DNA from: MPNP01 sp965221445
GTDB lineage: Bacteria; Pseudomonadota; Alphaproteobacteria; Rhodobacterales; Rhodobacteraceae
Direction of reading: 5' to 3'
Assembly: GCA_965221445.1 (NCBI GenBank)
Contig: CBDCSF010000013.1
Location: 1,178,001-1,242,000 of the forward strand
DNA length: 64,000 bases
Made by a program: the position numbers and the translations under genes. How positions within the stretch are numbered: position 1 is the first letter of the stretch; each line of letters begins with the position of its first letter. Of this stretch, positions 25,643 through 35,571 are shown piece by piece. Below the pieces are notes generated by a model that had not been told where the DNA came from, searched no databases, and worked only from the letters and a program-made list of their open reading frames with translations.

Positions 25643-26662
25643 TCAGCAGTTAAATTCGGTTTCTTGTGTAATCAGGTAAAGCATTTCTCCCCTGTTGACC
25701 ATACCTCGATTTAAATGTGACAGAATAAATCCAGAGGAGGAAAACCTCAAGGTCATTGATGGTCTATCCGGTTCTTCAAGCCAATGAAAATTACCTGCAA
25801 TGTCCCCTTTGCTTACATAACTGCCTGCATTCCATATTCGATCAAAAAGACCTCGTCCAGGTGCAAAAATGCTGTGATTCAAATCATCGGTATGAACAGT
25901 CCTTTCGATCTTTTTCTCCAATCTCATTTCCTTTTTTGATGGGTCGGTGTAAACTCCCAAATGATCCAGGCATCTATATAATCCCTCTTCTGAAGCCTTG
26001 GTCAATTCTGGTGAGCTACCACCACCTCCTCCCAATTCAGTTGCGATCATTGGTACCGAATTACGAACTGCGGCAGAATTTACCGATCGATCATCATTAT
26101 ACTCACCCAACTTCCATAATGTCGGCAAACCGAAAGCTTCGGCCAGTTCAAGACTTGCTTTCAAGACCTCCTGATTGGTAACTTCTGTTACCAGGGTACA
26201 GGGAGTGAAGTAGGATGCTTTCCCTCCTGAATGAAGATCAATTACAGCATCACAGTTGGGTAATACGACAGTTTCAATGTGATGACCTATCAATTCAGTG
26301 GGTGTTCCATTGGGTTTTCCCGGAAATATCCTGTTCATGTTTTTGCCATCTAAAGGGGAATTTCTTTCGGAAACTGTAACTGCAGGTCGGTTCAAAGCAG
26401 GAAAAATCATGATTTTACCGGATACCTTCTCCGGATCAATATCCTGAACGAGCCGCATAAGAGAAGATGGTCCTTCAAATTCATCTCCGTGAACACCACC
26501 AAGAAGCAATACATTGGGACCATGGCCATTGCGAAAATATATTAGGGGTACAGAATGGTATCCCAAGGGAACCAAATTATCTGACCATTGGACCCTAAGG
26601 TCGCCTACCTGTTTTCCATCTCTTTCCCAATCAATTGCTACCGAAACATATTTTTTTGACAT
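25643..26662 (-). CDS. succinylglutamate desuccinylase/aspartoacylase family deacylase
   Basis: 339-residue zinc-dependent amidohydrolase of the AstE/ASPA group. The Zn-binding HxxE is in GGVHGDEFEG and the third ligand His in DLHSGG; the catalytic Glu probably lies in TELGGGG. A C-terminal beta domain (FAPGRGLFDRIWNAGSYVSKGD) is as in ectoine-pathway N-acetyldiaminobutyrate deacetylases (DoeB), its closest look-alike. No ectoine genes accompany it here, so the exact substrate is open. Monocistronic, between tRNA-Lys and a divergent PLP enzyme gene. Confidence 0.85.
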   Translation of the reverse strand: MSKKYVSVAIDWERDGKQVGDLRVQWSDNLVPLGYHSVPLIYFRNGHGPNVLLLGGVHGDEFEGPSSLMRLVQDIDPEKVSGKIMIFPALNRPAVTVSERNSPLDGKNMNRIFPGKPNGTPTELIGHHIETVVLPNCDAVIDLHSGGKASYFTPCTLVTEVTNQEVLKASLELAEAFGLPTLWKLGEYNDDRSVNSAAVRNSVPMIATELGGGGGSSPELTKASEEGLYRCLDHLGVYTDPSKKEMRLEKKIERTVHTDDLNHSIFAPGRGLFDRIWNAGSYVSKGDIAGNFHWLEEPDRPSMTLRFSSSGFILSHLNRGMVNRGEMLYLITQETEFNC

Positions 26663-26901
26663 ATGTTTTTCCTACTCCAAACGACACCAATTAAAATTAA
26701 GGTATTTGGAATTACTCATGCTGTGTACTCACGATTATAGCCTAATATATTTCCCTGGCTTGATATATAATCCAAGCAAATTTTCCATCTTGGATACTAA
26801 CTAGAATGAAACAACAAATACCTATAATATTATAACTCCGAAAAATAATTTCTTATATCCAGACCAAATTTAGCACTTTCAAAGGAACCTAAAAACAAAA
26901 C

Positions 26902-28008
26902 ATGATAACTACTGAAGAAGCGCTGTCACTTATTCATTTTAAGGAATCAATCTCTATAAATGAGCAACTGGATACTCCCATACCGTTGATTGACCTTGAT
27001 ATTGTACTTCAAAACCTGATTAGAGCCCAAAGACATTTTGACAAACTGGAGCTTGATTTTCGACCACATATCAAGACCCACAAAATGATACCATTTGCAA
27101 AAATCCAATTGCTTTTGGGGGCAAGAGGGATAACAGTTCAAAAGCTTGGCGAAGCCGAAATTATGGCAAAGGCCGGTATCAGTGATATAATGATTGCCTA
27201 TAATATAATAGGTCAAAAAAAACTGGATCGGTTGACTAAACTGGCTCGGCAAGTCAAACTTACCCTAGTTGCTGACAATGAGGAATGTGTTCGCCAGTTG
27301 AATGGTGCAGCTACCCATAGCAGTCTTTTTCTGGACTTACTCATTGAGTGTGATACAGGAGATGGGCGTAATGGACTCGGCAGTGCCGATCAAGTTTTAA
27401 ATTTAGCCAAAAACATAATTTCCTGTTCCAATTTGCGTTTCAAGGGCCTGATTACTTATCCACCTGCCGGAGCAAGGACCCAAGTAGCTACCACTTTATC
27501 TCACTTCCAGAATGTATTGGAAACCAATGGAATCCAAGTGGAAATTATCTCCTCTGGAGGTACCAAGGATCTATTTTCGGATGAAGGTCTAGATGTAATT
27601 ACCGAATACCGTGCCGGAAATTACATTTTCAATGATCGCTTGTCCGTAGAAAAAGGGAATTGTCCACTAGAGAATTGTGCTGCCAAAGTTATAACGACGG
27701 TTGTTTCAAAACCTTCAAGTGATAGGGTAATTTTGGACGCAGGTTCCAAATCCCTAACGAGTGACCTGAACGGTTTAAATGGCTTCGGAATAGATCCAAT
27801 TTCACAGGCAAAGATAAGTAAACTAAGTGAGGAACATGGACAAATGGAGGTTAAGGATGTTGATACACCCCCCAATATTGGTGATCTGGTGCAAATTCTC
27901 CCCAATCATATTTGTCCGGTAATTAACCTTTTTGATTATGTGGCCTTGAAATCAAAGGGGAAGGTCCTTGGTCTTGTCAAAGTGGATGCCCGAGGTCTGG
28001 TCTATTAG
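26902..28008 (+). CDS. D-threonine aldolase / D-serine dehydratase-like PLP enzyme
   Basis: 368-residue fold-type III PLP protein. The PLP lysine is in RPHIKTHKM (about residues 53-61). ISSGG...TEYRAGNYIFND binds the phosphate, and the C-terminal PNHICPVINLFD carries the His and Cys that bind a metal in D-serine dehydratases. It would cleave or deaminate a D-beta-hydroxy amino acid such as D-threonine or D-serine. The tail is convergent with the D-aminoacylase-like gene, only 8 bases away, which suggests related D-amino-acid chemistry. Confidence 0.87.
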   Translation: MITTEEALSLIHFKESISINEQLDTPIPLIDLDIVLQNLIRAQRHFDKLELDFRPHIKTHKMIPFAKIQLLLGARGITVQKLGEAEIMAKAGISDIMIAYNIIGQKKLDRLTKLARQVKLTLVADNEECVRQLNGAATHSSLFLDLLIECDTGDGRNGLGSADQVLNLAKNIISCSNLRFKGLITYPPAGARTQVATTLSHFQNVLETNGIQVEIISSGGTKDLFSDEGLDVITEYRAGNYIFNDRLSVEKGNCPLENCAAKVITTVVSKPSSDRVILDAGSKSLTSDLNGLNGFGIDPISQAKISKLSEEHGQMEVKDVDTPPNIGDLVQILPNHICPVINLFDYVALKSKGKVLGLVKVDARGLVY

Positions 28009-28016
28009 CTTTCCGA

Positions 28017-29489
28017 TCACTCTGAAAAATTTGATTGCAGAAAACTTCCTGCGGCTGAATTTTCAACATGACCTTCGTTAAATACTTCTTTTCCATTTAC
28101 CCAGACTGCATGGATGCCTTCGCTTGGAACCTTGGGATTGTGGTAATTCGCCTTGTCGATAATGGTCTTTGGATCGAAAATAACCATATCTGCATAATGG
28201 TTTGGAGCAATCTTTCCCCTATACCTTAATCCAAATACCTTTGCTGGTAGGCCTGTCATTTTGTAAATCGCTTCAGACATGCTCAGCAAGCCCAACTCTC
28301 TTGCATAATGGCCAATTATCCTGGGAAAGGTGCCCCATAGGCGAGGATGGGGATGTTCGTCTTCTGGTATCCCATCCGAACCAATAATGGCCATATCAGA
28401 TTTTAACAATCTCTGGACATCTTCCTCATGCATCTGAAAATAGATAGCCCCGGCAGGCTTCAATCTTATTGCAGCTTCCTTGCAGGAAACTTCCCATTCC
28501 TCGGCAATCTTACCCAACTCCTGGCCGGATCTTTCAGGAAAGGGTATTGACCAGGTTACCATAACTCTGGTATCTTCACTAACCTGATCTTCGTGCAAGA
28601 CCGTAGAACCAGCCGTGTAAGGATAAACATCAAAGTTCAGCGATTGGGAAACTTGGTACCCATCCAGAACTTTCAGGGTTTCCCTGGTTTTGCCCCAATT
28701 TTGGCGACCTGTACATTTATGGTGAGATATCAGGAGTGGCACGCCAGCTTTTTTTGCTGTGGAAACTGACTCGTCCAAGCTTTTTAATACATCGTTACCC
28801 TCATTCCGCATATGGGTTGTATATATACCGCGATTGTTCTGCATAGCGCTTGCGACACCTACAACCTCTTCTTCACTTGCTGCTTTGTTGGGTGGATAAA
28901 AGAGGCCTGTGGAGAAGCCACTAGCACCTTCATCAAGAGCTTGTAATAACAGGTTATGCATTAACCCGATTTCTTCTGAAGTTGCTACTTTCCCTACATC
29001 CTTCATTACCTTCAGTCGCAGAGCAGAATGACCAATGAGATATACAATATTGACAGCGTGACGATTGTTTGTCAGAGTTTCCCGGTAAGAGGTCATGGTT
29101 GGGAATTGGTAGACCCCATTATCTCCCAAAAGGTTCAAAGGGGGTGGAGGAAGCTCCCCGTTGAGTGTAAGTGGAGGAAGTGAAATTCCACAATTCCCTG
29201 CAACTACAGTCGTAACGCCTTGTGACAATTTGGGAAATATCTTTTTCGTCTCGAAAACCGCAATGTCATCATGGGTATGGGCATCAATAAAGCCTGGACA
29301 TAGAGCTAGCCCTTCCAAATTGTATTCCCTTTCAGCTCTTACTTCACAACTGTTGGGCAAAGGTATTACAAATTCGATTTTGCTATCGGATATACCAACA
29401 TCACCTTTAAAGGCTTCTGACCTGGTACCATCAAAGATCAGAGCGTTACGTAAAACATCTTCAACTTCTAGCAATTTGGTCCTTTCCAC
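28017..29489 (-). CDS. N-acyl-D-amino-acid deacylase family amidohydrolase
   Basis: 490-residue metal-dependent amidohydrolase. The N-terminal metal motif is FIDAHTHDD. Further family marks are GNCGIS (the D-aminoacylase Cys ligand region), ISHHKCTG and the late SDGIPEDEHPHPRLWGTFPR. Family members release D-amino acids from N-acyl precursors. The gene is convergent with the D-amino-acid PLP enzyme, consistent with a two-step use of N-acyl-D-amino acids. The start at 29489 is plausible but has no strong ribosome site. Confidence 0.88.
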   Translation of the reverse strand: MERTKLLEVEDVLRNALIFDGTRSEAFKGDVGISDSKIEFVIPLPNSCEVRAEREYNLEGLALCPGFIDAHTHDDIAVFETKKIFPKLSQGVTTVVAGNCGISLPPLTLNGELPPPPLNLLGDNGVYQFPTMTSYRETLTNNRHAVNIVYLIGHSALRLKVMKDVGKVATSEEIGLMHNLLLQALDEGASGFSTGLFYPPNKAASEEEVVGVASAMQNNRGIYTTHMRNEGNDVLKSLDESVSTAKKAGVPLLISHHKCTGRQNWGKTRETLKVLDGYQVSQSLNFDVYPYTAGSTVLHEDQVSEDTRVMVTWSIPFPERSGQELGKIAEEWEVSCKEAAIRLKPAGAIYFQMHEEDVQRLLKSDMAIIGSDGIPEDEHPHPRLWGTFPRIIGHYARELGLLSMSEAIYKMTGLPAKVFGLRYRGKIAPNHYADMVIFDPKTIIDKANYHNPKVPSEGIHAVWVNGKEVFNEGHVENSAAGSFLQSNFSE

Positions 29490-29678
29490 TTCAACATCCA
29501 GATTAATAAATTTGGATTATAGAGATCGGAACCTGGTTTTATACAATAGTTATTTGACCTGAAACAACGAATTTGGATGAATTCGTATTACCAGCACCTG
29601 ACAAGTACCTGTTAGACTTTGAACTTTTTGGAGAATTTTACAGGGCTTCATTTTTCCAACAGGAACCTAAAACAAATC

Positions 29679-29700
29679 GTCCGGGCCGGGGTGCCCGGAC
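29679..29700 (-). terminator. hairpin terminator of the phytase-like gene
   Basis: Arms GTCCGGGC and GCCCGGAC with a 6-base loop, 30 bases after the stop at 29730. On the minus strand it is followed by a T-rich tract (GATTTGTTTT). Confidence 0.7.
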
Positions 29701-29729
29701 ATCAACTTTCAACATTTAAGAATATATCT

Positions 29730-31901
29730 TCAGTTTTTTTCTATTGAGAAAAACATTGTTTCTCCAGAATGGTCATCAACCCCATCATTATCGGTTGATA
29801 CCCAAATTGTTCCATCTTTCTGAACTGCCAATCCCTCGACCTTGTCAAGAACGTATCCTCCCGTTGCCAATAAATCTGGAATCAAATCTCTGACTTCTTC
29901 CTTGGAAACGATTGGGAGTGGTCCTCCTAAAGGTGCTGCCACCATTTCCGAAGCCGGTATTCGATAGATTTTTTTAGTCACCGCAGAACGACCAATCTGA
30001 TTGTCTCGTTCAATAACATAGTAGTAGTCTCCATGACGTACAATCTCACTCAAGCCGACCCAACCAACTTCTGGCTTGGCTTTTGGGTAATGCACCGCTC
30101 CCCATTCACCAGTTTCGGTATCATATGCCACTATCTTGACATGATTTTCAGGATCATCCTGCCATTCACGTTGTACAATCATCCAGAGTGTATTCCCGGA
30201 CATGGTTATACCCTCAAAACCAAATCGTTTTTCCACGGCCATCAATTCGGCAGGTAATCCAACCTCCTGAATGATCTCACCCGATGCTTCAACCTGAAGT
30301 ATTGCATGGGGAATCAATCTGTCCGTGCGCCCTTCCGAGGCAAGCCAGAAACCACCCTTGCCGTCCATGGTAATTCCTTCTAGATCAAGTTTTTGAGCTG
30401 GATAACCGTTTCGCAGGACCCTTATATAATCAGTTATTTGAGCTGGGGTCGATTTGGTATCAATCTTGAAAATTGTTGGCTGCATCGCATAAAAACTATC
30501 ATTCACAGCCCATATGGTATCTTCCTCATCGGCAACCATTCCAGAAATTGCTCCCCAACCGACTGGTGAGCCATTGGGCTGATTGATCCCGGCCGAGGTA
30601 AGCTGAGGATAGGATGCCTGTTCCTTTTGATATTCAAACAACATTACATGAGCACGAACACCACCATCTTCAATCAAATCAACCTCATTGGCTGAAACGA
30701 AAAGATTCCGCTCTGGTATGGCTACATAGCCTTCAGGGCCAATTCCAGAAGGTAACAATTGAACAAGCACCGGATTGGAAGAATCTGTTACATCATATAC
30801 TCCAACCACAGATCCACGTTCCGATCCAACAAAAATTATTGGCGTTTCACCAAAATTGGCTACTTCAATTGATTCCGGTTCAACTCCCTTGTTACCAGAA
30901 CGCTTTTCGGGATAATGGCCTATGGAAGCGACTGCATATTCAAATGAGAGTCCACTTTCATATACGACAGTCCCATCTTTTCCAAATATTGTAAAACCCC
31001 TGGAACCACCATCCATGTCGCCTTCGTTGGCAGTTACGAAGTGGCTCTCGTCAAGCCATTTAACAGCATCAGGTTCTCGCACAACATTTTCAAGGTTATC
31101 ATCAAAGGTCAAGGCTCTTTCTTCTTTGGTATCGACATTTGACAGGGAAACAGAACCGGCAGAAAAATGACTTCTGATTGAACCTTGTCGATCCACAACT
31201 ACAAGATGATTGTTCTCCTGAAGTGTAACAACTGTTTCGCCCAGTTTGTTGATATCGACAAATTCAGGTTCTGGATCTTCGGGGGAAACTTCAGCCAATC
31301 CGGTTAATGATACTTTCTTAAGCGAGCTACAATCCAGGACACTGTCACTAATGTCGATCATGGCAAGATAACCTGCAGGCATCTGGCCAGTCCGGCCATC
31401 GCCAGCATCTTCATCACGCTCGTTTTCAATGGCAACAGATACAAAATCCTCCTGTTTTGAGACCGCTACACTATCAGGTTGTCCTCCCAAGTCACAACGG
31501 GATATTTCAGCTTTCGTATCAATATCTATAACCGAAAGGTAGCCTGATGGTTGGGTATAGCTTACTGAAGTGTTGATACCGACAAAGGCTTTTCTACCGA
31601 TTATCGCCACCGATGTTGGTTCACCATCAAGGGCAATATTACCAATTGGAACCGGATTGCCGGGATCAGTTATATCAATTATACCCATAGCACCGAGAGG
31701 GCTGTCGGTATAAACCAATGTCTTGCCATCTGATGTTGCTGCAATGATTTCTGGTGAGGTCTCTCTGGTTGTATCTTCACCAGAAGCCATATTGAGTGTT
31801 GTTTCAAAACTTGTGATACGGTTGAAATTCATTTCAGCCAAGGCCGAACCAACCGTTAGCAAGATAACTGAAGTAATGGTTAGCATACGAATAATCATCA
31901 T
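29730..31901 (-). CDS. exported beta-propeller protein with esterase-like phytase domain
   Basis: 723-residue secreted protein. ATG 31901 with GGAG just upstream opens a signal peptide (MMIIRMLTITSVILLTVGSA, cleavage near ALAE); the frame is open 21 codons further but without a signal. The N-terminal half is LVIVD/propeller-like repeats (IIDITDPGNPVPIG, VYDVTDSSNPVLVQ). The C-terminal half matches the phytase-like esterase domain (DLEGITMDGKGGFWLASEGR, FGFEGITMSGNTLW). It sits after a PhoX-type phosphatase on the same strand and is probably periplasmic phosphorus-ester scavenging. Confidence 0.85.
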   Translation of the reverse strand: MMIIRMLTITSVILLTVGSALAEMNFNRITSFETTLNMASGEDTTRETSPEIIAATSDGKTLVYTDSPLGAMGIIDITDPGNPVPIGNIALDGEPTSVAIIGRKAFVGINTSVSYTQPSGYLSVIDIDTKAEISRCDLGGQPDSVAVSKQEDFVSVAIENERDEDAGDGRTGQMPAGYLAMIDISDSVLDCSSLKKVSLTGLAEVSPEDPEPEFVDINKLGETVVTLQENNHLVVVDRQGSIRSHFSAGSVSLSNVDTKEERALTFDDNLENVVREPDAVKWLDESHFVTANEGDMDGGSRGFTIFGKDGTVVYESGLSFEYAVASIGHYPEKRSGNKGVEPESIEVANFGETPIIFVGSERGSVVGVYDVTDSSNPVLVQLLPSGIGPEGYVAIPERNLFVSANEVDLIEDGGVRAHVMLFEYQKEQASYPQLTSAGINQPNGSPVGWGAISGMVADEEDTIWAVNDSFYAMQPTIFKIDTKSTPAQITDYIRVLRNGYPAQKLDLEGITMDGKGGFWLASEGRTDRLIPHAILQVEASGEIIQEVGLPAELMAVEKRFGFEGITMSGNTLWMIVQREWQDDPENHVKIVAYDTETGEWGAVHYPKAKPEVGWVGLSEIVRHGDYYYVIERDNQIGRSAVTKKIYRIPASEMVAAPLGGPLPIVSKEEVRDLIPDLLATGGYVLDKVEGLAVQKDGTIWVSTDNDGVDDHSGETMFFSIEKN

Positions 31902-31920
31902 CAATTCTCCATATTTTGGA

Positions 31921-31961
31921 TAAAAAAGGGCACCAGATTCGAAGGTTTCTTCAATCTGGTG
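31921..31961 (-). terminator. rho-independent terminator of the PhoX gene
   Basis: Arms CACCAGATT (31931-31939) and AATCTGGTG (31953-31961). On the minus strand the stem is followed by CCCTTTTTT. It lies between the PhoX stop (32000) and the next gene start, so the two genes are probably separate units or partly read through. Confidence 0.8.
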
Positions 31962-31999
31962 CAATCAAAGGTTTTCCAACTTAAGGCTGGGAAAAAACT

Positions 32000-33880
32000 T
32001 TAGGCTAGGATATCACCATCAGCACGCCGAACAGCAACGATGGCGGATCTTGCTACAGAATCACCGCCATTAGGCCAGCCCTCATTTGGATGCTGGATTC
32101 CAACAAACATTGTTCTTCTGTCTGATGACCATGTCATACCAGTAACCTCACATTTTTGGGGTCCAACCAAAAATCTTCTGATTTCACCTGTTGCTGTATC
32201 CCCAACCAGCATCTGGTTATTACCCTGTCCCTCGAAATCACCTTCGTTGGAGAAATTTCCATCAGTTTGAATCCATAACATTCCCTTGGTATCAAACTTG
32301 ATCCCATCAGGTGAGTTGAACATGTTTCCAGCATTAACATTGGCTGAGCCCGCCCGATTGTCATCGTGAATTGCCGGGTTGCCTGCAAGGACATACAAAT
32401 CCCACTCAAATCCAGGTGCGGTATGATCAGACCCATTTGGCCTCCAACGAACAATTTGACCATAAAGATTTGCTTCCCGTGGATTAGGCCCGCCAACGGG
32501 TGTAGCATCTCCCCCGGCGTTTGGTTTAATCCCTCGGTTTTTATTGTTGGTCAGGGCACAATATACTTCAGCAGCATTTGGATTTGAGGTGACCCATTCC
32601 GGACGATCCATCGTAGTTGCACCGACAGCTGAGGCAGCAATTCTCGTATTTACACAAATATCAGCCATGGAAGAAAAGCCAGTTGCTTCAGGAGTTAAGT
32701 CAAGCCATTGGCCAGTACCATCCTCATGAAACTTGGCGACCGAAAGAGTGCCCTTTTCCAGAAGTTCTGAATTGTCACCCGCGGCAGCAAAATAACCATC
32801 AGATATAAAGCGATAGATAAACTCTCCACGTTCATCATCACCCATATACACAACCACTTTGCCGTCTGAGTTAACAACAACTTCGGCATTTTCATGCTTA
32901 AAACGACCCAGGGCTGTCAATTTGCGAGGTTTTGAGGCAGGATCAAAGGGATCAATTTCCACAACATATCCAGCTCTATTAGGTTCGTTGGGATTTTTTT
33001 CGATATCAAAGCGATCATCAATAGTTGCCCAACCATAGCCCCAATCACTGGTTGAAATTCCGTAACGTTTGAATTCTGGTGAAACCTCAAAATCCTGATT
33101 AACTGATGAAAAATAACCGTTAAAGTTTTCTTCACAGGTCAGGTATGTTCCCCAAGGAGTCATACCATTTCCACAATTATTCCAGGTTCCCATGGATTCT
33201 GTTCCAGTTGGGTCGGCTGAAGTTTTCAACAACTCACTTCCACTCGCAGGACCTGTGATTTCCATTAATGATTCGGGAGTGATTCTGCGATTAAACGGGC
33301 TGTCAGCAACAACTTCCCATTTGCTGTCAGTTTCCTTGACTTCAACAACTGACACACCATGTGCTCTCATGCCCTTCAAAACATCATCATCATTTGCAAA
33401 TTTACCCTCTGGTCTGTTCCCCCAGATAACTCCCCGATTGGTATATTCATTATTGACAACAAGAAGGTTGACATTCTCCTTGGTAAAGAAATCCATCCCG
33501 TCTGTATTATCACCAAAGGTCAACGCCTGGGATGCCCCATCACCTCGAGAATCTTCATCAAATTCGGGAGCTCCCTTCATAATCGGGTCTCCCCATTGTA
33601 ACAACACTGAAGAATTATATCCTTCTGGTACAGTTACTGTGTTCAATGTGTTGGAATCAATCTGGACAAAACCAAATCGATCCACACCAGCTTCAGTTTT
33701 GCCAGGGATCAAACCACTACCAACGGTCGCTACACTTCCAAAGGCAACAACACCGCCTAAAAAGCCCCGGCGTGAAATGGCAGCAGCGACTATGCGGTCG
33801 AACTCTGTTTCTACTGGACGAGGGTTGACTACCTCATCAAAGTCATCAAACGACAATTCATCAAGAGAATTTTCACTCAT
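32000..33880 (-). CDS. phoX: PhoX-family (DUF839) alkaline phosphatase
   Basis: 626-residue calcium/iron-dependent phosphatase exported by Tat. The twin-arginine motif SRRGFLGG is followed by a hydrophobic stretch (about residues 35-55). Typical PhoX blocks include NNEYTNRG, NNCGNGMTPWGTYLTCEEN, VEIDPFDP and FNSPDGIKFD. ATG 33880 has GGAG six bases upstream; ATG 33883 is too close to it. I see no clear Pho box upstream, so phosphate control is inferred from the family only. Confidence 0.93.
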   Translation of the reverse strand: MSENSLDELSFDDFDEVVNPRPVETEFDRIVAAAISRRGFLGGVVAFGSVATVGSGLIPGKTEAGVDRFGFVQIDSNTLNTVTVPEGYNSSVLLQWGDPIMKGAPEFDEDSRGDGASQALTFGDNTDGMDFFTKENVNLLVVNNEYTNRGVIWGNRPEGKFANDDDVLKGMRAHGVSVVEVKETDSKWEVVADSPFNRRITPESLMEITGPASGSELLKTSADPTGTESMGTWNNCGNGMTPWGTYLTCEENFNGYFSSVNQDFEVSPEFKRYGISTSDWGYGWATIDDRFDIEKNPNEPNRAGYVVEIDPFDPASKPRKLTALGRFKHENAEVVVNSDGKVVVYMGDDERGEFIYRFISDGYFAAAGDNSELLEKGTLSVAKFHEDGTGQWLDLTPEATGFSSMADICVNTRIAASAVGATTMDRPEWVTSNPNAAEVYCALTNNKNRGIKPNAGGDATPVGGPNPREANLYGQIVRWRPNGSDHTAPGFEWDLYVLAGNPAIHDDNRAGSANVNAGNMFNSPDGIKFDTKGMLWIQTDGNFSNEGDFEGQGNNQMLVGDTATGEIRRFLVGPQKCEVTGMTWSSDRRTMFVGIQHPNEGWPNGGDSVARSAIVAVRRADGDILA

Positions 33881-34190
33881 CATATACTCCAAAAAAAGAC
33901 TTTGTGATCGCTGTAAAACCAACAACCAAACATTTGAAGAACAATCTAGGGAGTGTGTGCAACCATAGGGTTAAGGAATTATTAAAGTATTTCTGCTGTT
34001 TTTATAAAGAAATATGAAGCATGAGCGGAATTCAATAATTTTCCCGTCAGTATATCTCCGGAGTTCGAAATTATCCTTTGGAACGTGGTGTACTTCGGAA
34101 AACCGCCAACCAACAAAATTCCCAATTCAGTATTAGCACATATTTATTGATTAGGGTTAATTTGTTGGGTGTGTGATTTTTGTGACCCTA
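33881..34190. other. 310-base gap without a gene
   Basis: It separates the PhoX start from the end of the TRAP operon and must contain the phoX promoter. I could not identify a Pho box (CTGTCAT direct repeats) or a terminator for dctM. Confidence 0.5.
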
Positions 34191-35567
34191 TTATAGTTGA
34201 ATTACTTCCGGTCCCATAATCAAGGTAGGTAAGAAGGTTGAAATCCACGGAACATAGGTCACTATTATCAAAAAAATCAGTAATATTCCCAAGAAGGGGA
34301 AGGCTGCTCTAACCACTCTCATTACTGACATACCGGCCACACCAGAAGTTACAAAAAGATTTAATCCTACGGGTGGAGTAACCATACCAATTTCCATGTT
34401 GACAACCATAATTATACCAAGGTGTATGGGATCTATACCCAACTCTATGGCTATCGGGAAAACAAGAGGTGCAACAATTATCAACAATCCAGATGGTTCC
34501 ATGAATTGCCCGCCTATAAGGAGTATAACATTCACTATTATCAGAAACATGATAGGGCCGAAACCCAACTGTAGCATATATGCTGCAACATGTTGAGGAA
34601 CTTGCTGGTCGGTCAGAACATGCTTTAGAATCAAGGCATTGGCAATAATAAACATGAGAGTAATTGTTAACTTGCCGGCATGGTAGAGGGTATTAATTGT
34701 ATCTTTGTGAACGAAAACGGTAACAAGTGAGATCGGATGGGACATGATCGTACCCTTAGTTCCCTCTCCTGTTTCAGCGAGTGGTCCCATATCCCGATAG
34801 ACAAATATTGCAATCAGAAAGGAATAGACAGCGGCAACAGCGGCAGCTTCAGTTGGAGTAAACAGCCCCCCATATATCCCCCCAAGAATTATAATGATAA
34901 GCAATAATCCCCAAAGTGCATCCCATCCAGAGGCCAAGACTTCAGGCCAACCCTTCCACTGTTCCTTCGGCATTTTTCTTAATACCGCAATCACAAATAT
35001 CGTGATCATTAACATCAGTCCTGCGAGCAACCCCGGGATAATACCTGCCAGAAACATTCGACCAATAGAAACATCGGTTGCGGATGCGTAAACAACCATA
35101 ACAATTGAGGGCGGGATTAAAATACCCAAGGTCCCTGCATTACAAATCACACCTGCAGCAAAATCCTTGGAATAGCCAACCTGAATCATTCCTCCAATCA
35201 CAATTGGTCCGATGGCAATAACGGTTGCTGGTGAAGAACCTGAAAGGGCTGCAAACATCATGCAGGCAAATACCCCTGCTATGGCCAAGCCACCAGGAAA
35301 ATGCCCAACAACTGCTATAGAAAATCTGATGATCCTTCGGGCAACTCCTCCGGTAGACATAAAACTGGAGGCAAGAATAAAGAAAGGAATGGCCAGCAGG
35401 GTATAATGACCTGCCATTGCCTGATAGAGAGATTGTGCAATGGAAGCCAGGGAAGCATCAGACAAAACCAGAAGAAAAACTATTGATGAAAAACCAAGGG
35501 AAACGGCAATTGGAACACCAAAAATCAAAAGGCCGATAATCATGACAAAGAGGATTACAACGGACAT
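34191..35567 (-). CDS. dctM: TRAP transporter large permease (DctM)
   Basis: 458-residue integral membrane protein with about a dozen hydrophobic segments; forms the Na+-coupled translocation path of a TRAP importer. Family blocks: GVPIAVSLGFSS, PFFILASSFMSTGG, ASLSGSSPAT-like AALSGSSPATVIAIG, and NMEIGMVTPPVGLNLF. The frame is open upstream inside dctQ, but ATG 35567 begins at the first membrane helix and lies just after the dctQ stop. Last gene of the dctPQM operon. Confidence 0.94.
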   Translation of the reverse strand: MSVVILFVMIIGLLIFGVPIAVSLGFSSIVFLLVLSDASLASIAQSLYQAMAGHYTLLAIPFFILASSFMSTGGVARRIIRFSIAVVGHFPGGLAIAGVFACMMFAALSGSSPATVIAIGPIVIGGMIQVGYSKDFAAGVICNAGTLGILIPPSIVMVVYASATDVSIGRMFLAGIIPGLLAGLMLMITIFVIAVLRKMPKEQWKGWPEVLASGWDALWGLLLIIIILGGIYGGLFTPTEAAAVAAVYSFLIAIFVYRDMGPLAETGEGTKGTIMSHPISLVTVFVHKDTINTLYHAGKLTITLMFIIANALILKHVLTDQQVPQHVAAYMLQLGFGPIMFLIIVNVILLIGGQFMEPSGLLIIVAPLVFPIAIELGIDPIHLGIIMVVNMEIGMVTPPVGLNLFVTSGVAGMSVMRVVRAAFPFLGILLIFLIIVTYVPWISTFLPTLIMGPEVIQL

Positions 35568-35571
35568 TTGA

